In this document: positions 1-7,138 of the stretch, one piece after another
Layout of the letters: every line of letters begins with the position of its first letter
Numbering within the stretch: the stretch's first letter is position 1
DNA from: an uncultured Ruminococcus sp.
GTDB lineage: Bacteria > Bacillota > Clostridia > Oscillospirales > Acutalibacteraceae
Length of the DNA stretch: 64,000 nucleotides
Assembly: GCA_902777275.1 (NCBI GenBank)
Contig: CACYTI010000002.1
Coordinates: 62,001-126,000, forward strand
Direction of reading: 5' to 3'
Position numbers and translations under genes: made by a program
Notes under the pieces: model-generated
The model's database searches: none
Told to the model about the DNA's origin: nothing
What the model saw: the letters and a program-made list of their open reading frames with translations, nothing else

Positions 1-33
1 GACGAGATCATCAAAAAGTACATCAAGGCTTAA
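1..33 (+). CDS. C-terminal end of an ABC transporter protein (partial)
   Basis: Only the last ten codons are in the window; they read DEIIKKYIKA and stop at TAA. The ending resembles the C-termini of polar amino-acid binding proteins, and the next two genes are the permease and ATPase of such a transporter, so this is most likely the extracellular substrate-binding lipoprotein. The identification rests on context alone. Confidence 0.5.
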   Translation, partial: DEIIKKYIKA

Positions 34-106
34 TTGTAAGAGAATGTAAATGATCTACGGGCGGGTATCATTTGTGCCTGCCCGTTATTATTAAGGGAAA
101 CAGTCT

Positions 107-874
107 ATGCAAATATTACAACCTATTTTCGCCGCTGCGGAAGCTCAGGAGCAGGGATTCTGGGAAGGCCTGTGGGAAAGTTTTGAAAAGACATTTATCA
201 CCGACGATCGTTGGACCTTTTTCCTCAACGGTCTGTGGGCTACGCTGCGCATAGCTTTTTTTGCCGCTATCATCGGCGTTTTGCTCGGATTTTTGGTTGC
301 TGCTGTGCGCTCTACGCACGATATGCGCCACAAAAAGTGCCGCAGCTTCGGCGACGCGATTATAAAAATTCTCAACGTTATCTGCAATATATACATAACC
401 GTGATCCGCGGAACTCCGACGGTTATACAGGTTATGATCATGTATTTCATCATTTTTGCCAATTCGCGCAACAAGGAGCTTGCCGCAGTGTTATCTTTCG
501 GCTTAAACTCGGGCGCTTATGTGGCTGAGATCGTCCGTTCGGGAATCATGTCGATTGACAAGGGACAGTTTGAGGCGAGCCGCTCGCTCGGCTTCAACTA
601 CAGCAGCACAATGTACCATATCATTTTGCCGCAGGCGTTCAAGAACATTCTTCCTGCGTTGGGCAATGAATTTATCGTGCTTATAAAGGAAACCTCTGTA
701 GCCGCTTATGTCGGTATCGCAGAACTTACTTACGTGGGAAACCTTATCCGGTCGCGCACGTACGAAGCGTTTTTCCCGTTGATCGCGGTGGCGCTCATAT
801 ATTTGGCTATCGTGATGCTTCTGTCGTTCCTGCTCAAGAGGCTGGAAAGGAGGCTGCGCAGCAGTGATCACTAA
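107..874 (+). CDS. Polar amino-acid ABC transporter permease
   Basis: The 255-residue protein is an inner-membrane permease of the HisM/GlnP family, which moves an amino acid received from a binding protein. Hydrophobic segments lie near residues 45-70, 85-115, 185-205 and 225-245. The EAA-type loop (EASRSLGFN, about residue 165) that docks on the ATPase is present. The first 40 residues are hydrophilic and precede the usual fold, so they may form a short N-terminal extension. The start ATG follows an AAGGGAA ribosome site. It overlaps the ATPase gene by 11 bases, showing one operon with the binding protein upstream. The substrate (glutamine, cystine, arginine or other) cannot be told from sequence. 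Confidence 0.9.
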   Translation: MQILQPIFAAAEAQEQGFWEGLWESFEKTFITDDRWTFFLNGLWATLRIAFFAAIIGVLLGFLVAAVRSTHDMRHKKCRSFGDAIIKILNVICNIYITVIRGTPTVIQVMIMYFIIFANSRNKELAAVLSFGLNSGAYVAEIVRSGIMSIDKGQFEASRSLGFNYSSTMYHIILPQAFKNILPALGNEFIVLIKETSVAAYVGIAELTYVGNLIRSRTYEAFFPLIAVALIYLAIVMLLSFLLKRLERRLRSSDH

Positions 875-1607
875 TAACGAAGTTTTGATTAAGGTTGAGG
901 GGCTAAAAAAGTCCTTCGGAGATCTGCACGTATTAAAGGGTATTGATGCAGAAATCAGAAAAGGCGACGTAATGGTCGTTATCGGAGCGTCAGGCTCGGG
1001 CAAGTCCACATTTTTGCGCTGCCTAAATCTTCTTGAGGAGCCCACAGGCGGAAAGATCACCTTTGAAGGAGTGGACATCACCGACCCGTCTGTAGACATC
1101 AACAAGCACCGCCAGAAGATGGGAATGGTGTTTCAGCAGTTTAATCTGTTCCCCCACATGACGGTTCTTAAAAATATGACTCTCGGTCCGATTAAGCTGT
1201 TGAAGTACGACAAGGCGGAGGCTGAGGCAAAAGCCATGAGTCTGCTTGAGCGCGTTGGACTTGCCGATAAAGCATATGCCTATCCCTCGCAGCTTTCGGG
1301 CGGACAGAAGCAGCGCGTTGCTATCGTGCGCGCGTTGGCGATGAACCCCGACGTGATGCTTTTCGACGAGCCTACCTCGGCGCTTGACCCCGAAATGGTC
1401 GGCGAGGTGCTTGAGGTAATGAAGCACCTTGCAAAAGCGGGCATGACGATGGTCGTAGTTACTCACGAAATGGGCTTTGCCCGCGAGGTCGGAACCGATA
1501 TCGTCTTTGTTGACGAGGGAATTATTTTGGAGCAGGGCAGTCCCAAGGAGTTCTTTGAAAACCCCAAAAATCCCCGCCTGAAGGACTTTTTGTCGAAGGT
1601 TTTGTAA
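864..1607 (+). CDS. Polar amino-acid ABC transporter ATP-binding protein
   Basis: This 247-residue cytoplasmic ATPase powers the amino-acid importer encoded just upstream. It carries Walker [10 protein letters not shown] (about residue 41), the signature LSGGQKQR, Walker B VMLFDEP and the switch histidine in VVTHEMGFA, the pattern of the GlnQ/HisP group. The GTG start lies inside the permease gene behind the ribosome site GGAAAGGAGG at 843-852, so translation is probably coupled. A strong terminator hairpin follows 80 bases after the stop, closing the operon. Nothing in the protein looks damaged. Confidence 0.95.
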   Translation: MITNNEVLIKVEGLKKSFGDLHVLKGIDAEIRKGDVMVVIGASGSGKSTFLRCLNLLEEPTGGKITFEGVDITDPSVDINKHRQKMGMVFQQFNLFPHMTVLKNMTLGPIKLLKYDKAEAEAKAMSLLERVGLADKAYAYPSQLSGGQKQRVAIVRALAMNPDVMLFDEPTSALDPEMVGEVLEVMKHLAKAGMTMVVVTHEMGFAREVGTDIVFVDEGIILEQGSPKEFFENPKNPRLKDFLSKVL

Positions 1608-1686
1608 AACAATAAGCGAAAGCTTTAATGCGTTTTTTAAATCCCATTAACATCTGCTGCATTAGAATGTTAACTATTACCAAAGC

Positions 1687-1725
1687 AAAAACTGACGCCG
1701 ATTAAATACCTGCGTCAGTTTTTTT
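1687..1725 (+). terminator. Rho-independent terminator after the ABC importer operon
   Basis: An 11-base arm AAAACTGACGC pairs with GCGTCAGTTTT across a 14-base loop, followed by a run of T. It ends the amino-acid transporter operon. Confidence 0.9.
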
Positions 1726-1846
1726 ATACCTTATTTTTGCTTTTATTTGGCGGTGACCGGGGTTTGTGGCATAATGCGCGTTACGCGTGCGATATATTGC
1801 AGTTGCGCATATCATAATTGAATACGTTGCTGATTTTCAATTCAAG

Positions 1847-2005
1847 ACAACCCGCCTTTCCGCAATAAAAAAGAGCAGCGTTATTCTTATGATGCGCGAC
1901 GGCAATATAGCAGAGCAGGGAAGCCACCGCGACCTGCTTGCCGAAAACAGCTTTTACCGCGGGCTGTATAACGCGCAGTTCGCAGCGGCAGAGACGGGGA
2001 AATGA
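1847..2005 (+). pseudogene. C-terminal remnant of an ABC exporter ATPase
   Basis: The 53 codons encode the tail of an MsbA/LmrA-type exporter ATPase: a degraded H-loop (TTRLSAI, where the family has AHRLSTI), then VILMMRDGNIAEQGSHRDLL and a final FYRGLYNAQF. Walker A, the signature and Walker B are absent upstream, and the upstream codons of the same open frame (from 1787) do not resemble the family. The catalytic histidine is lost. This is the leftover of a deleted exporter gene, not a functional protein, and it marks the left edge of the accessory stretch. Confidence 0.75.
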
Positions 2006-2057
2006 TGCGGCGATATCTTGTATATCCTAAAATTTAAATACAGAATCAGATTAACAT

Positions 2058-2086
2058 GGGGGCGCGCAAGGAGCGCCTCTTTTTTT
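2058..2086 (+). terminator. Rho-independent terminator after the exporter remnant
   Basis: GGCGC (2061-2065) pairs with GCGCC (2073-2077) and is followed by TCTTTTTTT. It probably served the lost exporter gene. Confidence 0.65.
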
Positions 2087-2239
2087 GTTGCCTGAAAAAC
2101 CACGTTTCGACAAAATGGTATTTCAGAAAAATTGTCCTAAAGTGCAATTTTTACCCCAAATATAATTTTGTCCCAAATATAACTTTTATCCTTTTTGTTT
2201 ATGAATTACAGTTTTCTTAATAAAATCAGATATAATTAG

Positions 2240-2268
2240 TTGACTTTGTATATTATTTGTGCTATGAT
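2240..2268 (+). promoter_or_regulatory. Strong sigma-A-type promoter of the small-lipoprotein island
   Basis: TTGACT (2240-2245), a 17-base spacer and TATGAT (2263-2268) fit the vegetative consensus closely. Transcription would begin near 2275, giving a 225-base untranslated leader before the first gene at 2501. Confidence 0.7.
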
Positions 2269-2283
2269 AAAGTTGATACAAAG

Positions 2284-2339
2284 CAAAGGCTGATTTTGAA
2301 AAAGCACTTTAGTGTTGGAAAGGCATTTAATCAGCTTTG
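2284..2339 (+). other. Hairpin in the leader RNA of the small-lipoprotein genes
   Basis: CAAAGGCTGATT (2284-2295) pairs with AATCAGCTTTG (2329-2339) with one bulged base, and a small inner hairpin (GCAC/GTGT around 2304-2315) sits in the loop. It lies about ten bases after the predicted transcription start, so it is at the very 5' end of the message. I do not recognise a riboswitch class; it could protect the transcript or regulate it. Confidence 0.5.
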
Positions 2340-2500
2340 TTATTGACTATTAATTATAAACTGAGAAAGGAGAGAAGTGAATTGAGAAAGGAAAGAAGCG
2401 GGTGAATACGATTATTCTATAAGAAAACGAAAAATCGATAGACTCAGCTGAAATATATTATTATTTATTATTTATATTAAAAATATAGGAGAGTTAAAAA

Positions 2501-2707
2501 ATGAAAAAAACAGTTTTAGTATTGACAATTATAGTTTTATGCTTGTTTATCGCCGGGTGTTCGAGTAGCACAAGCGGTAATTACGACAAAAATGATTCAT
2601 ATTACTATAATAACGACAAGAACAAGGACGGTTCTTTAAGTGACAAAGAGTGGGGCAATGCATGGAATAGTTATCTAAATGATAAATACAACGAATACGG
2701 CTATTAA
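2501..2707 (+). CDS. Small lipoprotein with a single EF-hand calcium-binding loop
   Basis: This 68-residue protein has a lipoprotein signal peptide ending in the lipobox IAGC with Cys20 as the lipidated residue. The mature part is short, polar and Tyr/Asn/Asp-rich. Residues 39-50 form a textbook EF-hand loop, DKNKDGSLSDKE, with Asp1, Asn3, Asp5, Gly6, Ser9 and Glu12 in the expected places. Calcium binding at the outer face of the membrane is therefore inferred. A good AGGAG site precedes the ATG. It is first in a run of three small envelope genes behind one strong promoter. I do not know a named family for it. Confidence 0.75.
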   Translation: MKKTVLVLTIIVLCLFIAGCSSSTSGNYDKNDSYYYNNDKNKDGSLSDKEWGNAWNSYLNDKYNEYGY

Positions 2708-2740
2708 TATGATTTGCAACAGCATCAGCGAGGTTGAGAA

Positions 2741-2989
2741 ATGAAAAAACAAAAAACATCTTTAATACTATTAATGACTATACTCTTAACCGGAATATCT
2801 GTTATTCTTTCAGGTTGCAACAAATCATCCGGCAGTTCGAGCGGAGGACTTGGTATATTCGGATATATTGTTGCTATAGGATTGATAATCGGCGGACTTG
2901 TCGCTATAGTTGCCGACGGTAAAAAACACGGGGTTGTTTATGTTATAGGTGAAATAATAGTTGTCATTCTTTTGGTAACTTTTGGCTGA
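2741..2989 (+). CDS. Small lipoprotein with two membrane segments, unknown function
   Basis: The 82-residue protein begins with a lipoprotein-type signal (lipobox LSGC, Cys26), then a Ser/Gly linker, then two hydrophobic helices at roughly residues 38-58 and 65-82 separated by a short basic turn (DGKKHG). A GAGG ribosome site precedes the ATG. It lies 33 bases after the EF-hand lipoprotein gene and two bases before the next gene, so the three are probably co-transcribed. No family is recognised. The signal could alternatively act as a first transmembrane helix. Confidence 0.65.
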   Translation: MKKQKTSLILLMTILLTGISVILSGCNKSSGSSSGGLGIFGYIVAIGLIIGGLVAIVADGKKHGVVYVIGEIIVVILLVTFG

Positions 2990-2991
2990 TA

Positions 2992-3294
2992 ATGAGAAAA
3001 ATCAATTTAATCATAACAATAATATGCATTTGTTTATATGCGGCTAATGTTTTTGTTTTCAAAAAAACAGATAACAAAATTCAACCTTTTTTTATCTGTT
3101 GGTTTAACGATTTGCTTGCACCGGTTTTTGTTCTTTCTTATATCAATTACAGATTCGGAGAACTATATAATTTTCACTCACTGATTCGGGTACTGTTGTT
3201 ATGTACAACGTTCACTGTGATATGGGAATTTGCGGGGTATATTATAAAGCAAAACAGTGTATTTGATCTGTTGATATTGCTTGTTATTACATAG
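2992..3294 (+). CDS. Small integral membrane protein, unknown function
   Basis: The 100-residue protein is strongly hydrophobic with about four membrane helices (residues 4-22, 32-50, 62-80, 86-100). It has a conserved-looking WFNDLLAP segment and a TVIWEF segment, which faintly recall small VanZ-like or DUF-type membrane proteins, but I cannot assign it. It starts two bases after the previous stop, in the same AT-rich style, so it is probably the last gene of the small-lipoprotein operon. No terminator is evident after it. Confidence 0.6.
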   Translation: MRKINLIITIICICLYAANVFVFKKTDNKIQPFFICWFNDLLAPVFVLSYINYRFGELYNFHSLIRVLLLCTTFTVIWEFAGYIIKQNSVFDLLILLVIT

Positions 3295-3459
3295 GCGAGA
3301 CAGCCTATTATATAATAATAAAGATTTATAATGCTATAAAAAAGCGCTGTCATTGAATTAATGGAACCTCTAAAAATTCTCTACCGCGCATAAGCACGGA
3401 ATCTTCACGGCATAATCCGGCCAAAGCTCCTTGAAACAAGTCAGTATTTCTGCGGAACT

Positions 3460-3768
3460 TTGACAATATTCTGCCATAAATCTTTCGCACTTCTGTACAA
3501 CATTGAATTATTAGAGTTTTCACTTAAGAAAACAGAAGCATTTTTAAATGATTTCGTAACGACAGTCCCTTATCTGACTAATCAGTGTTTGAAAGTTAAA
3601 AAACTCAGTAAGGGAGCTTACAAGGATTTCTGCCTTATGATAGATAGGGTAATGTCGACAACAAAAAAGTTTTATGTAGTAATAATTACCAAAAGACCTG
3701 TCTTTAGCATCGTAGCGGCGACCCTTGCGGTCGCCTTTGCTGCGTTTTCATTTAAATCAAACGATTAA
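3460..3768 (+). CDS. Doubtful 102-codon frame
   Basis: The frame encodes a basic protein with a hydrophobic tail (residues 78-96). It lacks a convincing ribosome site, resembles no family I know, and its last 22 codons fall inside the inverted-repeat element at 3702-3925. If the gene is real, its end has been rewritten by that insertion; more likely it is a decayed gene or a chance frame. Confidence 0.25.
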   Translation: MTIFCHKSFALLYNIELLEFSLKKTEAFLNDFVTTVPYLTNQCLKVKKLSKGAYKDFCLMIDRVMSTTKKFYVVIITKRPVFSIVAATLAVAFAAFSFKSND

Positions 3769-3925
3769 AAAGGATGTCAAAGCTTCCCCGTGTTGATATT
3801 CATGGTGCTGTTTTGTCAAATCAAAGAATGTCTTTGCCTGAACAGGAGCACGCAAGGGTTTCTGCCCCCTGATAGGGGGGAGCGAGGGGGTTGGGCGCAA
3901 GCCGAACCTCCGCTACGATGTAAAG
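3702..3925. mobile_element. MITE-like element with 16-base terminal inverted repeats
   Basis: The left end CTTTAGCATCGTAGCGG (3702-3718) and right end CCGCTACGATGTAAAG (3910-3925) are inverted copies differing by one extra base. Just inside the left end is a perfect hairpin GGCGACC/GGTCGCC, and a second hairpin CCCCCT/AGGGGG lies at 3865-3879. The element carries no gene, which fits a non-autonomous repeat of about 224 bases. Confidence 0.65.
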
Positions 3926-4102
3926 AAAGGGTTTTGTGGGATTTCAAATATAATCAACAATAAAAAACCAGTTATCTTGCACAAAAAAATACAGAATAAT
4001 TATGCAATATAATAACAGAAGAGCACTAAAAAAGCATATTGCACAAATACGGCGGCGTTAAGTTGTGCAAAGAGCGGATTTTTTCATTTTTCTAAAAACG
4101 CA

Positions 4103-4131
4103 TTGTTAATTGTGTACAATTATGTTATACT
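4103..4131 (+). promoter_or_regulatory. Promoter of the EF-G-like gene
   Basis: TTGTTA (4103-4108), a 17-base spacer and TATACT (4126-4131) lie 81 bases before the TTG start at 4212. Confidence 0.6.
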
Positions 4132-4211
4132 TATCTGGTGAGATTCTATAAACTTGTCAAATTTGTATGATCTCGTAGAAGTACGACTTAATTTGAAGGG
4201 AGTTTTTTCTT

Positions 4212-6284
4212 TTGAAACAATACGACGCGAAAAAAATTATTAATATCGCGCTTGCGGGTCACAGCGGCTGCGGCAAAACCTCGGTCGCGGAGTCCATTCT
4301 CTACCTCGCCAAGGCGAGCGACAGACTGGGCAAGGTTGCCGACGGCAACACCACCCTTGACTTTGACAGTGAGGAAATTAAGCGCCGGGTGTCCCTGATG
4401 ACGGCTGTTGCGCCCATAGAGTGGAAGGGTTCCAAAATCAACATTATCGACACCCCCGGTCTTTTTGATTTTGCCGGCGGAGTCGCCGAGGGAATGCGCG
4501 CCGCCGACACCGCGCTTATCGTGGTTTCCGGCAAGGACGGCGTTAACGTAGGAACCGAAAAGGCTGTTGAGGCGGCTAATGAAGCGGGTCTCACCAAGAT
4601 GTTCTTCGTAAACGGTCTTTGCGACGAGGACGCGCGCTTCTACCGCGTGTTTGAGAACCTTAAATCCACCTTCGGACCTTCTGTATGTCCCGTTGTGGTC
4701 CCTTATATTGTTGACGGAAAAGCCAACACATACGTAAACCTGTTTGACTACAAAGCATATGAGTACAGCGCCAACGGAACTGCAAAGCCCACCGCTCTTC
4801 CCGACATGGGCTCCCGGTTGGAGGGTCTGCGCGAGGCTATCAAGGAAGCCGTTGCCGAGACCAGCGAGGATCTGCTCGACAAGTTCATCATGGGCGAGGA
4901 GTTCACCCCCGAGGAAATCATTTTAGGCGTATCTCAGGGCGTTAAGGACGGCACTATCTGCCCCGTATTCTGCGGCGACGCTCAGAGCACCTTCGCTATC
5001 GACCAGTTCCTCAACAGCCTCACATGGCTCGCTCCTTCAGCGGCTGTAAAGGGCGAGGAAATCGGTGTTGACCTCGACGGCGAGCCTGTAGAGATCAGCG
5101 TTAATTCCGACGCGGCGACAGCGGCTATCGTCTTTAAGACCGTTGCCGACCCGTTCATCGGCAGACTTTCATATGTTAAGGTTGTTTCGGGAAAAATCTC
5201 TCCCGATATCCCCGTTTTGAATATGCGCACCGGTTCACCCGAAAGAATTACAAAGGTTCTCACCATGACCGGCAAAAAGCAGGCCGACACCAATTACATC
5301 GGTGCGGGCGACATCGGCGCTATCCCCAAGCTTGTCTCCACGAAGACGGGCGACACTCTTTGCTCTCCGCTCAGAAAGGTTATCCTCGAAGGAGTTAAGT
5401 ACCCCGTATCAAGCTATTCAATGGCTATCTATCCCGCCAAGAAGGGTGACGAGGATAAGGTTGCGCAGGCTGTAGGCAAGCTTGCCGATGAGGATCCCAC
5501 AATAAGATTCGAGAGCAACCACGAAACCCACGAAATGGTTATTTCGGGTCTCGGCGAGCAGCACCTTGATGTTGTTATCTCCCGTCTTAAATCCAAATAC
5601 AATGTTGAAGCGAAGCTTCAGAAGCCGAAGATCGCTTACCGCGAGACTATCCGCAAGAAGGTAAGCGCTCAGGGACGCTACAAGAAGCAGAGCGGCGGTC
5701 ACGGTCAGTTCGGCGACGTTTGGATCGAGTTTGAGCCGTTTGATACCGAGAACCTTGAATTTGCCGAGAGAGTTGTCGGCGGCGCGGTTCCCAAGAACTT
5801 CTTCCCGGCTGTAGAAAAGGGTCTGCGCGACGCTATCAAGAAGGGCGTTTTAGCGGGCTATCCCACCGTTGGCATAAAGGCTACGCTTTACGACGGTTCC
5901 TACCACCCCGTAGACTCATCGGAAATGTCCTTTAAGACAGCGGCTTCCCTCGCTTACAAGAACGGTATCCCCAACGCTATGCCCACACTGCTTGAGCCCA
6001 TCGGCAGCCTCAAGGCTACCGTGCCCGATGGAAACATGGGCGACGTAATGGGCGAGGTCAACAAGCGCCGCGGCAGAGTTATGGGTATGTCCCCCGCAGG
6101 CAAGGGTATGCAGGTCGTAGAGGCTGAGGTTCCCATGGCTGAAATGGCGGACTTCGCGACATTTATCCGTCAGATCACCCAGGGCAGAGGCTCCTTCGAG
6201 TTCTCGTTCGTTCGTTATGAGGACTGCCCCGCGAACGTAGCTCAAAAGGTTATTGAAGCGGCAAAGGCAGAAGCAGAAGAATAA
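4212..6284 (+). CDS. EF-G-like translational GTPase (paralogue) with altered G4 motif
   Basis: This 690-residue protein has the five-domain layout of elongation factor G: a G domain (P-loop GHSGCGKT at residues 16-23, G3 DTPG near 80), domain II, domain III (SNHETHEMVISGLGEQHLDV), domain IV (around 480-600) and domain V. It belongs to the EF-G-like clade, not to the fusA of the str operon. At the G4 position other members have NKMD, while this protein reads VNGLCDED, so both the lysine and the guanine-specifying aspartate are replaced (Gly and Cys). Nucleotide specificity or affinity should be affected. The TTG start follows GAAGGGAG; an ATG with a ribosome site is not available. It is transcribed alone, with its own promoter and terminator. 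Role unknown; translocation or ribosome rescue is possible. Confidence 0.9.
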   Translation: MKQYDAKKIINIALAGHSGCGKTSVAESILYLAKASDRLGKVADGNTTLDFDSEEIKRRVSLMTAVAPIEWKGSKINIIDTPGLFDFAGGVAEGMRAADTALIVVSGKDGVNVGTEKAVEAANEAGLTKMFFVNGLCDEDARFYRVFENLKSTFGPSVCPVVVPYIVDGKANTYVNLFDYKAYEYSANGTAKPTALPDMGSRLEGLREAIKEAVAETSEDLLDKFIMGEEFTPEEIILGVSQGVKDGTICPVFCGDAQSTFAIDQFLNSLTWLAPSAAVKGEEIGVDLDGEPVEISVNSDAATAAIVFKTVADPFIGRLSYVKVVSGKISPDIPVLNMRTGSPERITKVLTMTGKKQADTNYIGAGDIGAIPKLVSTKTGDTLCSPLRKVILEGVKYPVSSYSMAIYPAKKGDEDKVAQAVGKLADEDPTIRFESNHETHEMVISGLGEQHLDVVISRLKSKYNVEAKLQKPKIAYRETIRKKVSAQGRYKKQSGGHGQFGDVWIEFEPFDTENLEFAERVVGGAVPKNFFPAVEKGLRDAIKKGVLAGYPTVGIKATLYDGSYHPVDSSEMSFKTAASLAYKNGIPNAMPTLLEPIGSLKATVPDGNMGDVMGEVNKRRGRVMGMSPAGKGMQVVEAEVPMAEMADFATFIRQITQGRGSFEFSFVRYEDCPANVAQKVIEAAKAEAEE

Positions 6285-6337
6285 TTATAATATTTCGTTG
6301 ATTTCATCTCCATAATAGAGATGTATGTTGAAACACA

Positions 6338-6384
6338 ACAGCCCGAAATTCCCTTTTTAACCGAATTTCGGGCTGTCTTTTTTT
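6338..6384 (+). terminator. Rho-independent terminator after the EF-G-like gene
   Basis: ACAGCCCGAAATT (6338-6350) pairs perfectly with AATTTCGGGCTGT (6364-6376), followed by CTTTTTTT. Confidence 0.95.
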
Positions 6385-6434
6385 AAAGGGTTTGGGCTTT
6401 AGTGCATTTCGGTCAATTGATGTTTGGGAGGAAA

Positions 6435-7067
6435 ATGTATAATTTGTTTTTGAACGCCGAGTCAGCGGTTCCTGCGGCTTTTAACGGAACCGGTATATTC
6501 ATCTTTTTGGATTGCGCTGCGGTGATTGCTTTGCTTATGGTGTCGCGCTTTCATATTTTTGAAAAGCTCGGCTTTTCGGGCGGTACCGGACTTATCCCGT
6601 TTCGCAGCGACTTTTTGCTGTACAGAACCTTCTGGAATAAAAAGCCGTTTTTTGTGTTGATCATATCGCTTGGATCTTATTTGCTTATATGTTGTTCTTT
6701 GATTTTTATAATGATTATTAATGCATTTATTACAATGGCGCGCGTTGCAGCGTCAGCTGCTTCTACCATTTTTAAAGGCATCATAAATATCCCCACTACG
6801 CATGAAAACGAAGTTGAAGCAATGAATTTCGGGTCCTATGATGTTTCCATTAGAGTGCTTACAATTCTGGTTGCAGTTATTATTACCGTGATAACGCTTC
6901 TTTTGAACGTCCGTATTGCGAGGGCTTTCGGAAAGGGGATAGGATTTGCTATTGGGATGACTTTTATTCCGGTAGTATTTTTCCCGATTTTAGCGTTTAA
7001 CAAAAATATAGAACTGATTATTGATAATAATGAAAAAAACGGAACAGAGCAAACAAAAATAGAATAG
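6435..7067 (+). CDS. DUF5684-like membrane protein
   Basis: The 210-residue membrane protein has about four or five hydrophobic helices (roughly 15-36, 75-105, 140-165, 170-195). Segments such as FEKLGFSGGTGLIPF near the N-terminus and FGKGIGFAIGMTFIPVVFFPILAF near the C-terminus are typical of DUF5684-type proteins, whose function is not known. The frame is open from 6402, but the ATG at 6435 has an ideal GGGAGGAAA site directly upstream and is the better start. It sits between a terminator upstream and a shared convergent terminator downstream, so it seems to be transcribed alone. No promoter was recognised. Confidence 0.75.
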   Translation: MYNLFLNAESAVPAAFNGTGIFIFLDCAAVIALLMVSRFHIFEKLGFSGGTGLIPFRSDFLLYRTFWNKKPFFVLIISLGSYLLICCSLIFIMIINAFITMARVAASAASTIFKGIINIPTTHENEVEAMNFGSYDVSIRVLTILVAVIITVITLLLNVRIARAFGKGIGFAIGMTFIPVVFFPILAFNKNIELIIDNNEKNGTEQTKIE

Positions 7068-7077
7068 AATAAAGAAT

Positions 7078-7118
7078 AGACCGATTCAAACTCAAACGGG
7101 TTTTGAATCGGTCTTGGT
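7078..7118. terminator. Bidirectional terminator between convergent genes
   Basis: AGACCGATTCAAA (7078-7090) pairs with TTTGAATCGGTCT (7102-7114). It is flanked by AT-rich sequence on both sides and lies between genes ending at 7067 (+) and 7139 (-). Confidence 0.8.
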
Positions 7119-7138
7119 TATATTTCCGGATGGGAATT

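Larger units (their letters stand above)
3295..4211. other. Long gap without a convincing gene
   Basis: These 917 bases hold one doubtful reading frame (3460-3768), an inverted-repeat element (3702-3925) and the promoter of the following gene. Between 3970 and 4075 the words TTGCACAAA, TATTGCACAAA and TTGTGCAAAG recur in both orientations without a clear meaning. No RNA gene was recognised. Confidence 0.6.

Noticed and set aside
3360-3470. Minus-strand 36-codon frame beginning M-A-E-Y-C-Q
   Set aside because: It is short, lacks a ribosome site and resembles no family I know; possibly a decayed fragment, but not supportable.
3840-3920. GC-rich words around 3850-3920 as a possible small RNA gene
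   Set aside because: They are better explained as the internal hairpin and right end of the inverted-repeat element at 3702-3925.
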